From positions 1-43,155 of the forward strand of contig NZ_FOQM01000053.1 in assembly GCF_900113735.1 (NCBI RefSeq): a stretch of DNA of 43,155 nucleotides. Reading direction: 5' to 3'. Origin of the DNA: Bradyrhizobium sp. Gha (GTDB lineage Bacteria > Pseudomonadota > Alphaproteobacteria > Rhizobiales > Xanthobacteraceae). Each line of letters begins with the position of its first letter. The stretch's first letter is position 1. A program made the translations under genes and the position numbers. Of the stretch, positions 1 to 8,076 are shown one piece after another. The notes under the pieces are model-generated. The model did no database searches. It saw nothing but the letters and a program-made list of their open reading frames with translations, and was not told the origin of the DNA.

Positions 1-1
1 C

Positions 2-235
2 ACCGTGTTCGATTATCCGGATGGGCGGCTTGTGATCAAGCACAGGGGCCGTGCGTTGCCCTACCGGACATTCGACAAGGTGCGACAGGTCGACCAGGCG
101 GCGATCGTCGAGAACAAGCGGTTGGGACCGGTTCTGGCGTACATCGCCGAGCAGCAGAAGCTGCTCGACGTCAGCCGCAGCCAGAAGGCCCCGCGCCGCC
201 GCGGCCAAGGTGCGAGCCTGTTCAAGGCGGGCTAA
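2..235 (+). CDS. Transposase C-terminal end, ISNCY-like, partial at left edge
   Basis: This is the last 77 codons of a gene that begins outside the window; the frame is already open at base 2 and ends at TAA 233-235. The residues VFDYPDGRL, ELP-like LPYRTFDKVRQV and AAIVENKRLG match, from memory, the C-terminal end of ISNCY-family transposases that are common in Bradyrhizobium, where they follow the DDE integrase core. The catalytic core itself is not visible here. The basic tail (RSQKAPRRRGQG) is typical of the end of such proteins. The inner GTG at base 5 is unlikely to be a real start, because the homology already runs through it. Family assignment rests on recognition of a short segment. 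Confidence 0.65.
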   Translation, partial: TVFDYPDGRLVIKHRGRALPYRTFDKVRQVDQAAIVENKRLGPVLAYIAEQQKLLDVSRSQKAPRRRGQGASLFKAG

Positions 236-938
236 AAATCCCGCATCGACCAGTCGCCGTCACTGGCACTCTCATCCGGGCGCCCGGCCGCTGCGCAACC
301 CCGGCCAGCTTCGCGTCCGTGCGCCCTCCTCGCCGGGTCTTGCAGTGACATTGCTAACGAGCGCAATCGGCGACTTGTCTATCGAGTTCCAACATTTCGG
401 CAGCCCTTGTGAAGGTCCGGCAACCGACTTCCTAACGACCATGACTTACGCAGGGCTTTACTGTTCGCACTCGATCCCCACATCATTAGCTTTTAGGAGG
501 CCCTTAAGAGACACATAAATGGCAACGCTGATCTTGGCTACCGCGCGACAATCAGTATCCCTAGTATCGCGAGGTGCGGGTTGGAGATCGCAAGCAGAGT
601 CGACGAGCGGAGCCGCCACTTCACATTAGCAAGTGCACCCTCCCCGATTGCTCGCCTCTTTGAAACGGGTAATTCGGGGCGTTCAGCGCTATGATGGCAG
701 GACCGCTGTCTGCGGCCAATCAGGTACATAATGACCTACAATTTCGAATTGTCCGCGATCTTCGGCTGAGCTCGTCGCGCCAAGAAAGAGGGTACTAGGT
801 AGTCGAGGTCAGGCTAGCGATAGCTGGCTGAGCTGAAGACCGCAAGCTCCGGGCTCGCTGTTTGGCGGCGTCCCCCCTTGGAGATCGGTCTCAACAAGTT
901 GCCACGCGCGTGCTCGACGAAGATCCCCTCCTCCGACC
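236..938. other. Intergenic stretch, no supported gene
   Basis: About 700 bases lie between the transposase tail and the end of the AbiEii gene. Open frames here are short, lack a ribosome binding site at a sensible distance and resemble nothing I recognise. An AGGAGG occurs at 495-500, but the next ATG (519) is 18 bases away and opens only 36 codons. The transposon's right end should lie in the first part of this stretch; I could not define terminal repeats. Confidence 0.5.
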
Positions 939-1859
939 TCAGGCATTGCGCAAGACTTGCTCGAGCTGCGCGACGAGCTTCGGCCGGAGCTCGGCAGGAA
1001 GCTTGTCCAGATTGATCTGCTTCCAGCGCACGGCCGGCAGCTCCGCCGCGCCAGCGACGCCCAGCAGGCTCCAATCGGGCTCGCCGCGCTTGAACCCTAT
1101 GAGGAAATCCTTATGAACTTGCGGCATTTTTCCTGCAATCTCGGCGATCAGCGTTTCCCGGGCTTCGAGCAACTCGTCCAGGCTTACTTCATCGGCGGTC
1201 ATGCCCTCGAAGCCATGCGTGAATTCGTGCTGGATGTCCTTGCGACTAGGAACCACGACCTCGGAAATCGGCCTGTCATGGCTGATGAGGTAGACGATGA
1301 ACGCCTTACGAAGATCGTCCGTGATGCCCTCGTTGGCGAGCAGATCGCGGACATCGAAGAGGTCGCGCGGATGTTGCCGGTCGAGCGCCGCGACGAGCTT
1401 TCCGGCGTATAAGTCGGCGAACGAAACGACTTTCATCTGTGCGAAGCCGAACGTTTCTTCGACGCTCGGCGACACGTCGCGCAGCTCCGGCTCGAAGACG
1501 CAGCCCCTGATCACCGGGGTGACCTCGATCTTGATCTGCGCGTCGCCTTTCTGGACGGTCAGCTTGGTAACGATCTTTTCACGAGCGTTGACGACTTCCG
1601 TCACCCGTACGCCCGGCAATCCTTTCCTGATGGCCGCCGCCACGCGCTTCATAGCCGCATCGATTGCAGCAAGAGATTCGGGGCGCGGAGCCACCGGCAG
1701 ATAGGTCAGGTCGATATCGACCGACAGGCGCGGCATGTGGCGGTGGAAGAGATTGATGGCGGTGCCGCCCTTGAGCGCAAAATCAGACTCCGCCGCGACG
1801 AACGAGATCGTCTCGATCAACAAGGGCACTTGATGCCGATATGTTTCAGACAGGGGCAT
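939..1859 (-). CDS. AbiEii-type nucleotidyltransferase toxin
   Basis: A 306-residue protein of the AbiEii/DUF1814 family, the toxin half of a type IV toxin-antitoxin (abortive infection) system. Family members are cytoplasmic nucleotidyltransferases that stop growth when not neutralised by AbiEi. Visible motifs in order: KGGTAINLF (30-38) as the GG motif of the fold, SVDIDL with D48 and D50 as metal ligands, IKIEVTP with E112 as the third acidic residue, and the YAGKLVAALD/RDLFDVRDL block (151-173) characteristic of AbiEii. All expected catalytic positions are present, so it looks intact. The ATG at 1859 overlaps the upstream antitoxin gene by 14 bases and has no clear Shine-Dalgarno, which suggests translational coupling. 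The in vivo target of this member cannot be told from sequence. Confidence 0.88.
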   Translation of the reverse strand: MPLSETYRHQVPLLIETISFVAAESDFALKGGTAINLFHRHMPRLSVDIDLTYLPVAPRPESLAAIDAAMKRVAAAIRKGLPGVRVTEVVNAREKIVTKLTVQKGDAQIKIEVTPVIRGCVFEPELRDVSPSVEETFGFAQMKVVSFADLYAGKLVAALDRQHPRDLFDVRDLLANEGITDDLRKAFIVYLISHDRPISEVVVPSRKDIQHEFTHGFEGMTADEVSLDELLEARETLIAEIAGKMPQVHKDFLIGFKRGEPDWSLLGVAGAAELPAVRWKQINLDKLPAELRPKLVAQLEQVLRNA

Positions 1860-2643
1860 TGAGGTCGTCTGGGATGGTTATGAGGTATTTGGTGTCGAGT
1901 TTACCGCCCTTGACGAGCATGCGCTTTCCTGTGCCGAGATTGACGTTCGACTTGTCGATCTGTTTGAGCCAGGCATGCTGATGCCGCTCTGCGAACCAGA
2001 AGAACAGCCGTTTGACCTTAACGCTTTTGCAGTCGTTCAAAAGCGTTTGCAGCCGCCGGGGACTTAGGCTCCTCAAGCCTTCCGCCAACGCATCTATCTG
2101 ATGGAAGCTTTCGTGGCGGGGCAATTCGTCGAGCAGTTCGAGAAACGCGCGTTCGGGCGTCGATACTGTGAGAGGCCAGTCAAATGGTCCCGGTATTTCC
2201 CGCGTCGTCCCCGACTTTGATCCGGGCGTGCTCTCGTGCGTTTTGAATAGACTTTGCGTGCGGTGAACGCGGAATTTCTGTTTGAGCGGGAGTTTGCCGA
2301 GCCAGCCAGGAGCAGGCCGCGTTCCGTATAGATGTACGGTCGAAGGACCCTTCTCGTTCAAGTAGTGGCCGAGGCCTTGCGCTTCGATGGCCGTGCGTCC
2401 GCCGACGACGAGGTCGGAGCCGAGCAACCGCTGGAGTGAAACGACGACGCTCTGCCAGGAAAGTTCGCCGAGCGGGCGCTTGAAGGTTCCCCGCGCCGGC
2501 TGATCAAGCCAGCCGGCCGCTACGTATTGGCTGCGCAGACTGGTGGAATATCCATGCCGCTCCATCCAGGCAGCATCGACTACAAGTCCTTGCGGGAGAG
2601 TCCTTTCGAGTTTGTTTAGCTTTCTGTCGTTTTGCTCAGCCAT
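1846..2643 (-). CDS. AbiEi-family antitoxin / autorepressor
   Basis: A 265-residue protein upstream of and overlapping the AbiEii toxin gene, in the antitoxin-first order usual for AbiE. The N-terminal part (about 20-75) contains a winged-helix-like region (MERHGYSTSLRSQYVAAGW followed by LDQPARGTF), and the middle has the family-typical RTAIEAQGLGHYL and the STPERAFLELLDELP segments (the latter near 165-180). Known AbiEi proteins neutralise the toxin and repress their own operon by binding repeats in the promoter. Here a 16-base repeat lies over the start codon and again 67 bases upstream, as expected for such an operator. The start at ATG 2643 is the only one giving the full N-terminal domain. 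No truncation is visible. Confidence 0.85.
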   Translation of the reverse strand: MAEQNDRKLNKLERTLPQGLVVDAAWMERHGYSTSLRSQYVAAGWLDQPARGTFKRPLGELSWQSVVVSLQRLLGSDLVVGGRTAIEAQGLGHYLNEKGPSTVHLYGTRPAPGWLGKLPLKQKFRVHRTQSLFKTHESTPGSKSGTTREIPGPFDWPLTVSTPERAFLELLDELPRHESFHQIDALAEGLRSLSPRRLQTLLNDCKSVKVKRLFFWFAERHQHAWLKQIDKSNVNLGTGKRMLVKGGKLDTKYLITIPDDLNAPV

Positions 2644-2720
2644 ACTAAGTAAACTAGCATCTCTTCAAACCAACGTCGAGGTTTAAGATGTGTCCGTTTC
2701 CCGTAGCCATACTAAGTAAA
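2638..2720 (-). promoter_or_regulatory. Two copies of a 16-bp operator-like repeat upstream of AbiEi
   Basis: AGCCATACTAAGTAAA occurs identically at 2638-2653 and 2705-2720, 67 bases apart. Each copy contains the odd palindrome TACTNAGTA. The nearer copy includes the antitoxin start codon. The layout fits binding sites for the AbiEi autorepressor; that role is inferred. Confidence 0.6.
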
Positions 2721-2752
2721 ATTACCAAAACACAAACTCTCGCCATTCAGAT

Positions 2753-2780
2753 TTGACATATGTTCCTATTTTGTTCTAAT
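2753..2780 (+). promoter_or_regulatory. Sigma70-like promoter for the DUF2130 gene
   Basis: A perfect TTGACA (2753-2758) is followed after 16 bases by TCTAAT (2775-2780), five of six matches to the -10 consensus. The predicted start point is near 2787, giving a leader of about 170 bases before the chosen start codon at 2956. It lies in the divergent region shared with the AbiE operon. Confidence 0.55.
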
Positions 2781-2955
2781 CTGAGATTACCCTCCTGCGA
2801 GGCTGCTCGCGCACGCGTTCGGGTAGATAGACCTATCGGTGGAAAACCCGCCGGCAAAGTCGAAATCGTCGACGCGTATGTGGACATTGAGCCGAGCGAC
2901 ATCGCAATCGCGAACAGATCATGTTGAATCCGGTTGCAACGCTGAAGGGGAGTTC

Positions 2956-4263
2956 ATGAGTTTCAAAGCAACCGGCGCTTCACACGAGGCGACCCTGCAT
3001 TGCCCCAACTGCAATCACGAGATTCGGCTAACGGAGTCGTTGGCCGCTCCCCTCCTCGCCGAAACCCGTCAGCGCTTTCAACAGCAGCTGGCCACCAAAG
3101 ATGCAGAGATGGAGCGTAAGACCGAGGCACTGCGGCTGGAACGGGAGCAGGTCGCTAAGGATCGCGAGCAAATCGAGGACCACATTGCGAAGCGATTGAC
3201 CGCCGAACGTGCCCAGCTGGTCGTCGCCGAAAGCAAGAAGGCGCGAGAGGCGGCCGCAGTCGAGCTGCAGGCGAAGGAAGCGGAAGTCGCGGAGCTGCGA
3301 GCGAACCTGCTTACCAACAACGCAAAGCTTGCCGAGGCCCAAAAGCAGCAAGCCGAACTGATGCGACAGCAGCGCGCACTCGAAGAGGAAAAGCGCGAAC
3401 TCGACCTGACAATAGAGAAGCGCGTGCAGGCCTCAATCAGCGAAATCCAGATCAAGGCCAGGCAGGAAGCCGACGAAGCAGCGCGCTTGCGCGTTGCCGA
3501 AAAGGACCAGACCATCGAGTCGATGGCTCGAACTATCGAGGAGCTCAAGCGCAAGGCCGAACAGGGATCGCAGCAATCCCAAGGGGAAGTACTCGAGCTC
3601 GAGCTCGAAGAGCTTCTGCGCGGACGTTTTCCATCCGATTCGATTGAGCCGGTTGGGAAAGGTGAGCTTGGAGCGGACGTTATTCAGCAGGTAAATGGTG
3701 TTATTGGCCAATCTGCCGGCATCATCCTTTGGGAAACCAAACGCACCAAGGCATGGAGTGATGGGTGGCTCGCTAAATTGCGTGACGACCAGCGTCGTTC
3801 CGGCGCCGATATAGCTCTGATCATCTCTCAGGCACTACCGAAGCATATCGAGCAATTTGACTTGGTCGACGGTGTATGGGTGGCTCATCCGCGGTGCGCA
3901 TTGCCGGTCGCCGTGGCGCTCCGCCAGGGTCTAATCGATGTAAGCAGCTCGCGCCTCGTTCAGCAGGGTCAGCAGAGCAAGATGGAGCAGGTTTACCACT
4001 ACCTGACCGGCATGAAGTTTCGGCAGCGGGTAGAAGCAGTGGTTGAGAAATTCAACGATATGCGCGACGACCTAGACAAGGAGCGCAAGTTCATGGGCCG
4101 GCAATGGGCCAAGCGCGAAACTCAGATTCTCGCAGTGGTTGAGTCGACCGTTGGCATGGTGGGTGATTTGCAAGCGATCGTCGGCAAGGCCATGCCCGAG
4201 ATCCCGAGCCTGGATATGCCGCTGCTTGAGAGCCACGCCGCACCTGAACGGAAGGTGGGATGA
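2956..4263 (+). CDS. DUF2130 coiled-coil protein with nuclease-like C-terminal domain
   Basis: A 435-residue cytoplasmic protein of the DUF2130 family, of unknown function. It starts with a single zinc-knuckle-like CPNC (C16, C19) followed by HEIRLTE. A long charged coiled coil, about 40-205, is rich in E, K, Q and A. The C-terminal domain has the conserved ELEELLRGRFP, GADVIQQV (D241) and ILWETKRTKAWSDGW (E260, K262) blocks. The D...ExK spacing resembles a PD-(D/E)xK nuclease core; that is inference. The frame is open from 2839, but ATG 2956 is chosen because AAGGGGAG (2945-2952) sits three bases ahead and because family proteins begin just before the CPNC motif. The neighbour is a divergent AbiE pair, so a defence role is possible but unproven. 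Confidence 0.85.
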   Translation: MSFKATGASHEATLHCPNCNHEIRLTESLAAPLLAETRQRFQQQLATKDAEMERKTEALRLEREQVAKDREQIEDHIAKRLTAERAQLVVAESKKAREAAAVELQAKEAEVAELRANLLTNNAKLAEAQKQQAELMRQQRALEEEKRELDLTIEKRVQASISEIQIKARQEADEAARLRVAEKDQTIESMARTIEELKRKAEQGSQQSQGEVLELELEELLRGRFPSDSIEPVGKGELGADVIQQVNGVIGQSAGIILWETKRTKAWSDGWLAKLRDDQRRSGADIALIISQALPKHIEQFDLVDGVWVAHPRCALPVAVALRQGLIDVSSSRLVQQGQQSKMEQVYHYLTGMKFRQRVEAVVEKFNDMRDDLDKERKFMGRQWAKRETQILAVVESTVGMVGDLQAIVGKAMPEIPSLDMPLLESHAAPERKVG

Positions 4264-4310
4264 TGGCGGAAGCTGATGGCGAGCTCGGGTCGGCAATATC
4301 TCGATCTCGC

Positions 4311-4341
4311 CGTCCGCCGCCTCCACCCAGGCCGGCGGACG
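4311..4341 (+). terminator. Stem-loop downstream of the DUF2130 gene
   Basis: CGTCCGCCG at 4311-4319 pairs perfectly with CGGCGGACG at 4333-4341 (9-bp stem, 13-base loop), 47 bases after the stop codon. There is no T-run, as is common for such hairpins in high-GC alphaproteobacteria. Confidence 0.45.
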
Positions 4342-4458
4342 AGGCCTCACCCCCGGGGCTGCCGAGATGAACCGGAATCGCGTAGTCGAGGCGCGATCCG
4401 GGAACATGAACTGATGCACCGGCCATTCGGTTCCCAGTGCTTGCAACGGCGGTCCCAA

Positions 4459-4674
4459 TTAAGTGATGCCAAGTTCTCGCGTAGCCACCTTCGCGATCTC
4501 GTGCGGGTCATGAGTGCCGGCCGCGTCGATCTCGATCACCTTCCGCGCGACGATCTCGCAAACCGGATCATTGCGATCAACCAAATGCAGTGTTTTCAGT
4601 GTAGCAGCGAACGCCCGCTTTAGTCGTTCAGCGTCTGCCGAGCTGGCATTCCCCAAAAGCCGATTGATCGGCAT
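4459..4674 (-). CDS. Small DRNDP-motif protein, copy A
   Basis: A 71-residue protein of unknown function. Its C-terminal half contains DRNDPVCEIVARKVIEID followed by AGTHDPHEIA. The same arrangement, DRNDP-x3-E(I/L)(V/I)A(R/K)K(V/I)IEI then G-x2-DP-x2-I, occurs in the small protein at 8076-8285, so the two are paralogues and both are probably real. Such small acidic helical proteins recur in Bradyrhizobium genomes to my recollection. The frame is open upstream to 4842, but the upstream part is low-complexity basic sequence without resemblance to copy B, so ATG 4674 is preferred although its Shine-Dalgarno is weak. No membrane segment or signal peptide is visible. Confidence 0.6.
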   Translation of the reverse strand: MPINRLLGNASSADAERLKRAFAATLKTLHLVDRNDPVCEIVARKVIEIDAAGTHDPHEIAKVATRELGIT

Positions 4675-5242
4675 AGCTTGTAGCCCCCGGTTACGCCACC
4701 TTCCCAGGGATGGCCCTTGGGCACACCCTTTCAGCGATCTAGGACACTTCCAAATCCAATTTTGAAACATAAGCCGGAACACACACTGCCGGCCGGTACG
4801 CCCTGCCTTGCCTTTCGTCGGCTGTGGGTGACAAGCGGACAATCTTGCGACGGCCGAACGATGAGGTCGCTACGGCCCAAGGCACCTTGTTTGCATCGAG
4901 ATTGCCGCCCAACGGCGAGAGCCTGCCTCCAGAGAGATAGTCCACCCGTAAATTTCCCAACTGCCGGTCATTACGCTCGCTGGTTAACCGGTGCGGATCG
5001 AGCGCCGCGTCATGAAAACACCGAAGCCAAAGCAATGGGGCCATCCAAGAGGTCCGACCGATTAGTCGGGCTCGCCCGGCAGGGAGTTGGCACATCGCGG
5101 ATAGCCGCCGTCTCGGCCACGCCGGATCAGTGAAGCGAATGGCGCGAACGGTCGGGAAAGAAGGAGTCCCCGAGCGCCGACTTACAGCCCAAAACTCGGC
5201 CCCCCGCCGCGAGCTGGCCTGCAATTCGCGCAGAGCTAGAAC
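4675..5242. other. Intergenic stretch without recognised genes
   Basis: Several overlapping open frames exist on both strands, as expected at this GC content, but none shows a family signature or a convincing ribosome binding site. I see no RNA gene or repeat here. Confidence 0.4.
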
Positions 5243-5332
5243 TTAGATCGCTTGCAACAATATCATCCCGACGACGGTCACAACGAAACCGATTGCCGTC
5301 ACTGCGGCGAAGCACCGCTCTACGTTATCCAT
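5243..5332 (-). CDS. 29-residue single-span membrane peptide
   Basis: A very short gene of 29 codons plus TAA. It starts at ATG 5332 (MDNVERCFAAV) and continues into a hydrophobic helix of about 20 residues that ends in MILLQAI, so a single membrane span with a short charged N-terminus is predicted. A strong purine-rich ribosome binding site, GAGGGGGG on the minus strand (5339-5346), lies six bases before the start. The combination of a good ribosome binding site, a coherent hydrophobic span and a stop right after it supports a real small protein. The function is unknown. No neighbour gives a hint. Confidence 0.45.
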   Translation of the reverse strand: MDNVERCFAAVTAIGFVVTVVGMILLQAI

Positions 5333-5466
5333 GAACGACCCCCCTCAAAAGAAATAAGTTCGTCTCGCAAAAAGTGAGAGCTGGCTGTCACCGTCGAGGA
5401 GACTTTGAGCAACCAAAAGCGCTCACGCCGCCATACCTGCGCCGAGGGCGTGATGTTCGCATCATC

Positions 5467-5640
5467 TCACATTGCTGGGAACGAGAAGCTAAATGTGCAC
5501 GGGTGATCGCGCACCGCATCGTTGGCTAAATGCTCCCAATACTCAGCTTCGGCGAGCAGTTTCCAACTTCTATCGGGATGATGCGCGGCAGTCTGACGGC
5601 ACAGTGATGCCATCGCGCGCAGGCGAACCGCAGTATCCAC
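5467..5640 (-). CDS. Small helical hypothetical protein (WEHLA type)
   Basis: A small protein of 57 residues (69 if the upstream GTG at 5676 is used). The core TAVRLRAMASLCRQTAA and the segment LLAEAEYWEHLA resemble a family of short helical proteins frequent in Bradyrhizobium that I know only as hypothetical. GTG 5640 is preferred because CCTCC at 5646-5650 provides a perfect GGAGG on the minus strand five bases upstream; GTG 5676 has only a weak AATAGG. The function is unknown. It stands alone, with no close co-directional neighbour. Confidence 0.5.
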   Translation of the reverse strand: MDTAVRLRAMASLCRQTAAHHPDRSWKLLAEAEYWEHLANDAVRDHPCTFSFSFPAM

Positions 5641-5676
5641 CCAATCCTCCCAACCCCATGTTTTTGTGTTTTCCAC

Positions 5677-6076
5677 CCTATTTTCTATTTTTGCGTCGGA
5701 GTCATTATAGTTATAGCTCAGAACGAATTTTACTTTCCAAAGCGCGATGCGGCTTTCGTGGCGGCTTCAAATCGCAGCGCGATCACAACGGGCGCAACCC
5801 AGTATGTTGATTGGCACTTAGGGGTCGAACCCCGCGCGGCCACGAAGTAAGCCGTATTTGCACGGCAAAGCACCGCCATGGACTGTAGTGGTACGGAGAC
5901 TGCCCCAGGCTAGTCCTCGGCGGTATCGCTGTGTTCACTTGTGTGCGGGACCAGCTATTCATAATGTTCCTGCATTGGAACATCGAGGCCGCAGATGAAA
6001 GACATGCAGGCCCAGTTCGAAAACCGGTTGCCCAAGCTCCATCTCGTATTCAGGCGGCGAATGCCCTTTTTTCCGC
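5677..6076. other. Intergenic stretch before the first ligase remnant
   Basis: No supported gene. A tRNA-like GGGGTCGAACCCC at 5821-5833 was examined and rejected because no acceptor, D or anticodon arm can be built upstream of it. Confidence 0.4.
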
Positions 6077-6653
6077 ATGCGTTCCTTTGAGTTTTGCCTG
6101 CCGACCAAGGGCACAATCGTGCCAAACGTCCCCGATTGGCTCCACGAAGTGAAATACGACGGTTATCGCCTCCTCTTGGAGCACGATGGCGACCGCGTGC
6201 GCCTGATAACGCGAGGCGGCTACAATTGGGCCGACCGAAACCCCTGGATGGTCGAGGCCGCACGGAAGGTGCGCCAGAAGCAATTCGTGCTGGACGGCGA
6301 AGCGGTCGTGTTCGGCGTCGATAGCATCTCAGATTTCAACGCGCTGCATTCGCGCAAGCACGATCGTGCAGTTCTGTGCGTTCGACATCCTCGCGGAAGA
6401 AGGCGACGATCTGCGGAAGCTCCCGCTGCATCTCCGCAAGAGCAATCTGGGACGCCTTGACGCCTTCTTGCGCACCGGCCGGAAGGGCATCTTCGTCAAT
6501 CCGTTCGAGCGAGGTGAGATCGGCCCTGATCTCTTTCGAGCCGCGTCCGAGATGGGTCTAGAAGGCTTGGTCTCTAAGCGTCGCGAGCGGTCCTACGTCG
6601 CTGGCCGCTGCAAGTATTGGATCAAAGTCGCGGCGATGGAGCGGGAGTTGTAA
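6077..6653 (+). pseudogene. ATP-dependent DNA ligase-like adenylation domain, frameshifted
   Basis: This was a roughly 195-residue protein of the short LigD/ligase-like adenylation-domain type found in Bradyrhizobium. Motifs are split over two frames. Frame one has EVKYDGYR (motif I, nucleotide-binding lysine), ITRGGYNW and LDGEAVVFGVD (motif III). After about 6366 the reading continues in a second frame with QFCAFDILAEE, GLEGLVSKRRERSY (motif IV) and YWIKVAAMERE (motif V region). Comparison with the second copy at 7584-7914 locates the lesion: where that copy reads CACGATCACGAGGTGCAG, this one reads CACGATCGTGCAG, a 5-base deletion. Motifs are otherwise intact, so the break may be recent. 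There is no OB-fold domain and no LigD polymerase or nuclease domain nearby. Confidence 0.75.
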
Positions 6654-6747
6654 ATTCCAAAATCCCTGAGAGGGTCAGACAAAACAGGATGGCTGGTCAG
6701 TAGCCCCTAACTGTTTGAGCCGTTCGCAGGCAAGCGCCATGCTGTTT

Positions 6748-6822
6748 CATTTCAGAATTGCAATTAAATTTTGTGCGGCATCGCTCATCGAACGATGGTT
6801 AGCTTGTAATCAGTCCGGGCGG
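6748..6822 (+). repeat. Dispersed repeat, copy A
   Basis: Roughly 75 bases, beginning CATTTCAGAATTGCAA and ending CAGTCCGGGCGG, recur in imperfect form at 8391-8463. The block GAACGATGGTTAGC is identical in both (6790-6803 and 8432-8445). Each copy lies downstream of a ligase-like remnant on the same strand. Confidence 0.6.
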
Positions 6823-6862
6823 AGACGTTTGATCCCGATCGATTTTGGCCCGGCGCCTTGCA

Positions 6863-7436
6863 CTAAAAACGACCGTCCTTTAGGCGGTCTTTTTTCGTCG
6901 CATTCTTTGCAAACACCCCGGCAAGCACAGCCAGCCGGGGTTCAAGACGGATCATTGAGATCAGGTACTCATTTGTGGGCAACGGCCCAGCATTCCACTC
7001 GAGTTGGGCACCCAGAGCTAGTCCGCTCACCCCAAAGGCAGACCGAGCAGGGAAACGGTCCGGTTTGAAATGGGTTGCGTATATCTTATCGAACGCATCC
7101 AATTTGGACTGTCTGCAAGCATCGCAGTGCATTGAACACGTCATCGAACGTCAAGCCACTCGCTCTCAAGATATTGCCGATGTTCTGCATAATCTGGGTG
7201 GTCTCGGGTTCAATTCCTCCCGGAGCCAGCTCCGGTTTACCCGGCAGGACGCCGGTGAATCCGGACAAATACAGTATGTCCCCGACCCGCACGGCAAGAC
7301 TGATCGGAAACTTTGCAGCGATTGCCGGAGGCGCGTTATAGAAGTAAACCTGTTCGTCTCCGGCAGCTACCGGTGTTGCATAAGCGAGCCCAAGGACGGC
7401 CATCAAAACCAATGCAGCTTTCGAAAGTTTATTCAT
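6863..7436 (-). pseudogene. RidA/YjgF-family protein with signal peptide, frameshifted
   Basis: The gene starts at ATG 7436 with AAGGGAG seven bases upstream. The first 25 residues (MNKLSKAALVLMAVLGLAYA then TPVAAG) are a signal peptide, so the product would be periplasmic. RidA-type features follow: ISLAVRVGDILYLSGFTG and TTQIMQNIGNILRASGLTFDDV. After FDDVFNA the frame runs into a stop near 7086, while the expected continuation, FDAFDKIYATHFKPDRFPARS then GVSGLALGAQLE, is found in another frame from about 7120 to 6980. Two missing bases in 7095-7135 would restore the reading. The second frame also runs past the normal end of the family and through the terminator at 6865-6889, so the original stop is probably lost too. 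RidA proteins deaminate reactive enamines/imines; this copy should be inactive. Confidence 0.7.
6865..6895 (+). terminator. Bidirectional Rho-independent terminator
   Basis: GACCGTC (6871-6877), loop CTTTA, GGCGGTC (6883-6889) form a 7-bp stem with one G-T pair, followed by six T (6890-6895). On the minus strand the same stem is followed by GTTTTT (6870-6865), so it can also end the RidA-like transcript. What the plus-strand transcript is remains open. Confidence 0.7.
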
Positions 7437-7583
7437 TTGGCGCTCCCTTCAAAAGTTCATTGCCCGCGCCCCGTCCACCCCCCGCCTTCCGCTCGGGGCA
7501 GCTTAAAACCCTAGCAGGGCTGTTTGGGGCGTCTGTCCAATTCCAGACGGCGGGAAGCGTTGTTCGGCTAAATAATTAGGCTA

Positions 7584-7914
7584 GTGCCGCGAAGAGGAGC
7601 GTCGGAACAGGCCGTCGAGGCCGCGCTCAAGAACAGGATCAAGCAGTTCGTGATCGATGGCGAGGCCGTAGTGCGCGGCGTCGATGGCATCTCAGATTTC
7701 AACGCGCTGCATTCGCGCAAGCACGATCACGAGGTGCAGTTCTGCGCATTTGATATTCTCGCCGAAGGCGCTGACGATCTGCGCATGCTCCCTCTGACGA
7801 TGCGTGTTTCGAGCGGCCTGTCAAATGGGCTTGGAGGGGATCGTCTCGAAACACCGAGAGCGGCCGTATCAGGCCGGCCGGTCCAAGCACTGGATCAAGG
7901 GTGAAGAACCGTAG
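7584..7914 (+). pseudogene. Second DNA ligase-like adenylation-domain remnant
   Basis: This is a truncated second copy of the gene at 6077-6653. It begins within the domain (EAALKNRIKQFVIDGEAVV) and lacks motif I entirely. It continues through FNALHSRKHDHEVQFCAFDIL to LPLTMR. Directly after this the sequence reads, in another frame, FRAACQMGLEGIVSKHRERPY and HWIKGEEP before a TAG at 7912-7914. The junction therefore removed roughly 35 codons between LPLTMR and FRAAC and changed the frame. It preserves the five bases lost from copy one. Upstream of 7584 no further ligase sequence is visible. Confidence 0.7.
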
Positions 7915-8058
7915 TCACCCGGCGATGGAGCGAGTGCTTAACGCACGCACATGACGCCCTCCTACGCGTAGCGACGACTTGCCTTTAGCCGTGCGGTCTG
8001 AAGTTCATTTTCCCCGGTTGAACTAGTGCTACGCTGTATTCCAACCGGAGGCAGCAAC

Positions 8059-8076
8059 ATGCTATCTACCGAATAA
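8059..8076 (+). other. Five-codon leader frame (MLSTE) ahead of the DRNDP copy B gene
   Basis: A near-perfect ribosome binding site GGAGG (8047-8051) is seven bases before ATG 8059, which opens only MLSTE and stops at TAA 8074-8076. That stop overlaps the next start as TAATG (ATG 8076). Either this is a coupled leader peptide, or a small deletion separated the ribosome binding site and start from the main frame. Confidence 0.4.

Noticed and set aside
5815..5845. tRNA-like T-arm GGGGTCGAACCCC
   Set aside because: The loop is the wrong size and no D arm, anticodon arm or acceptor stem can be drawn around it.
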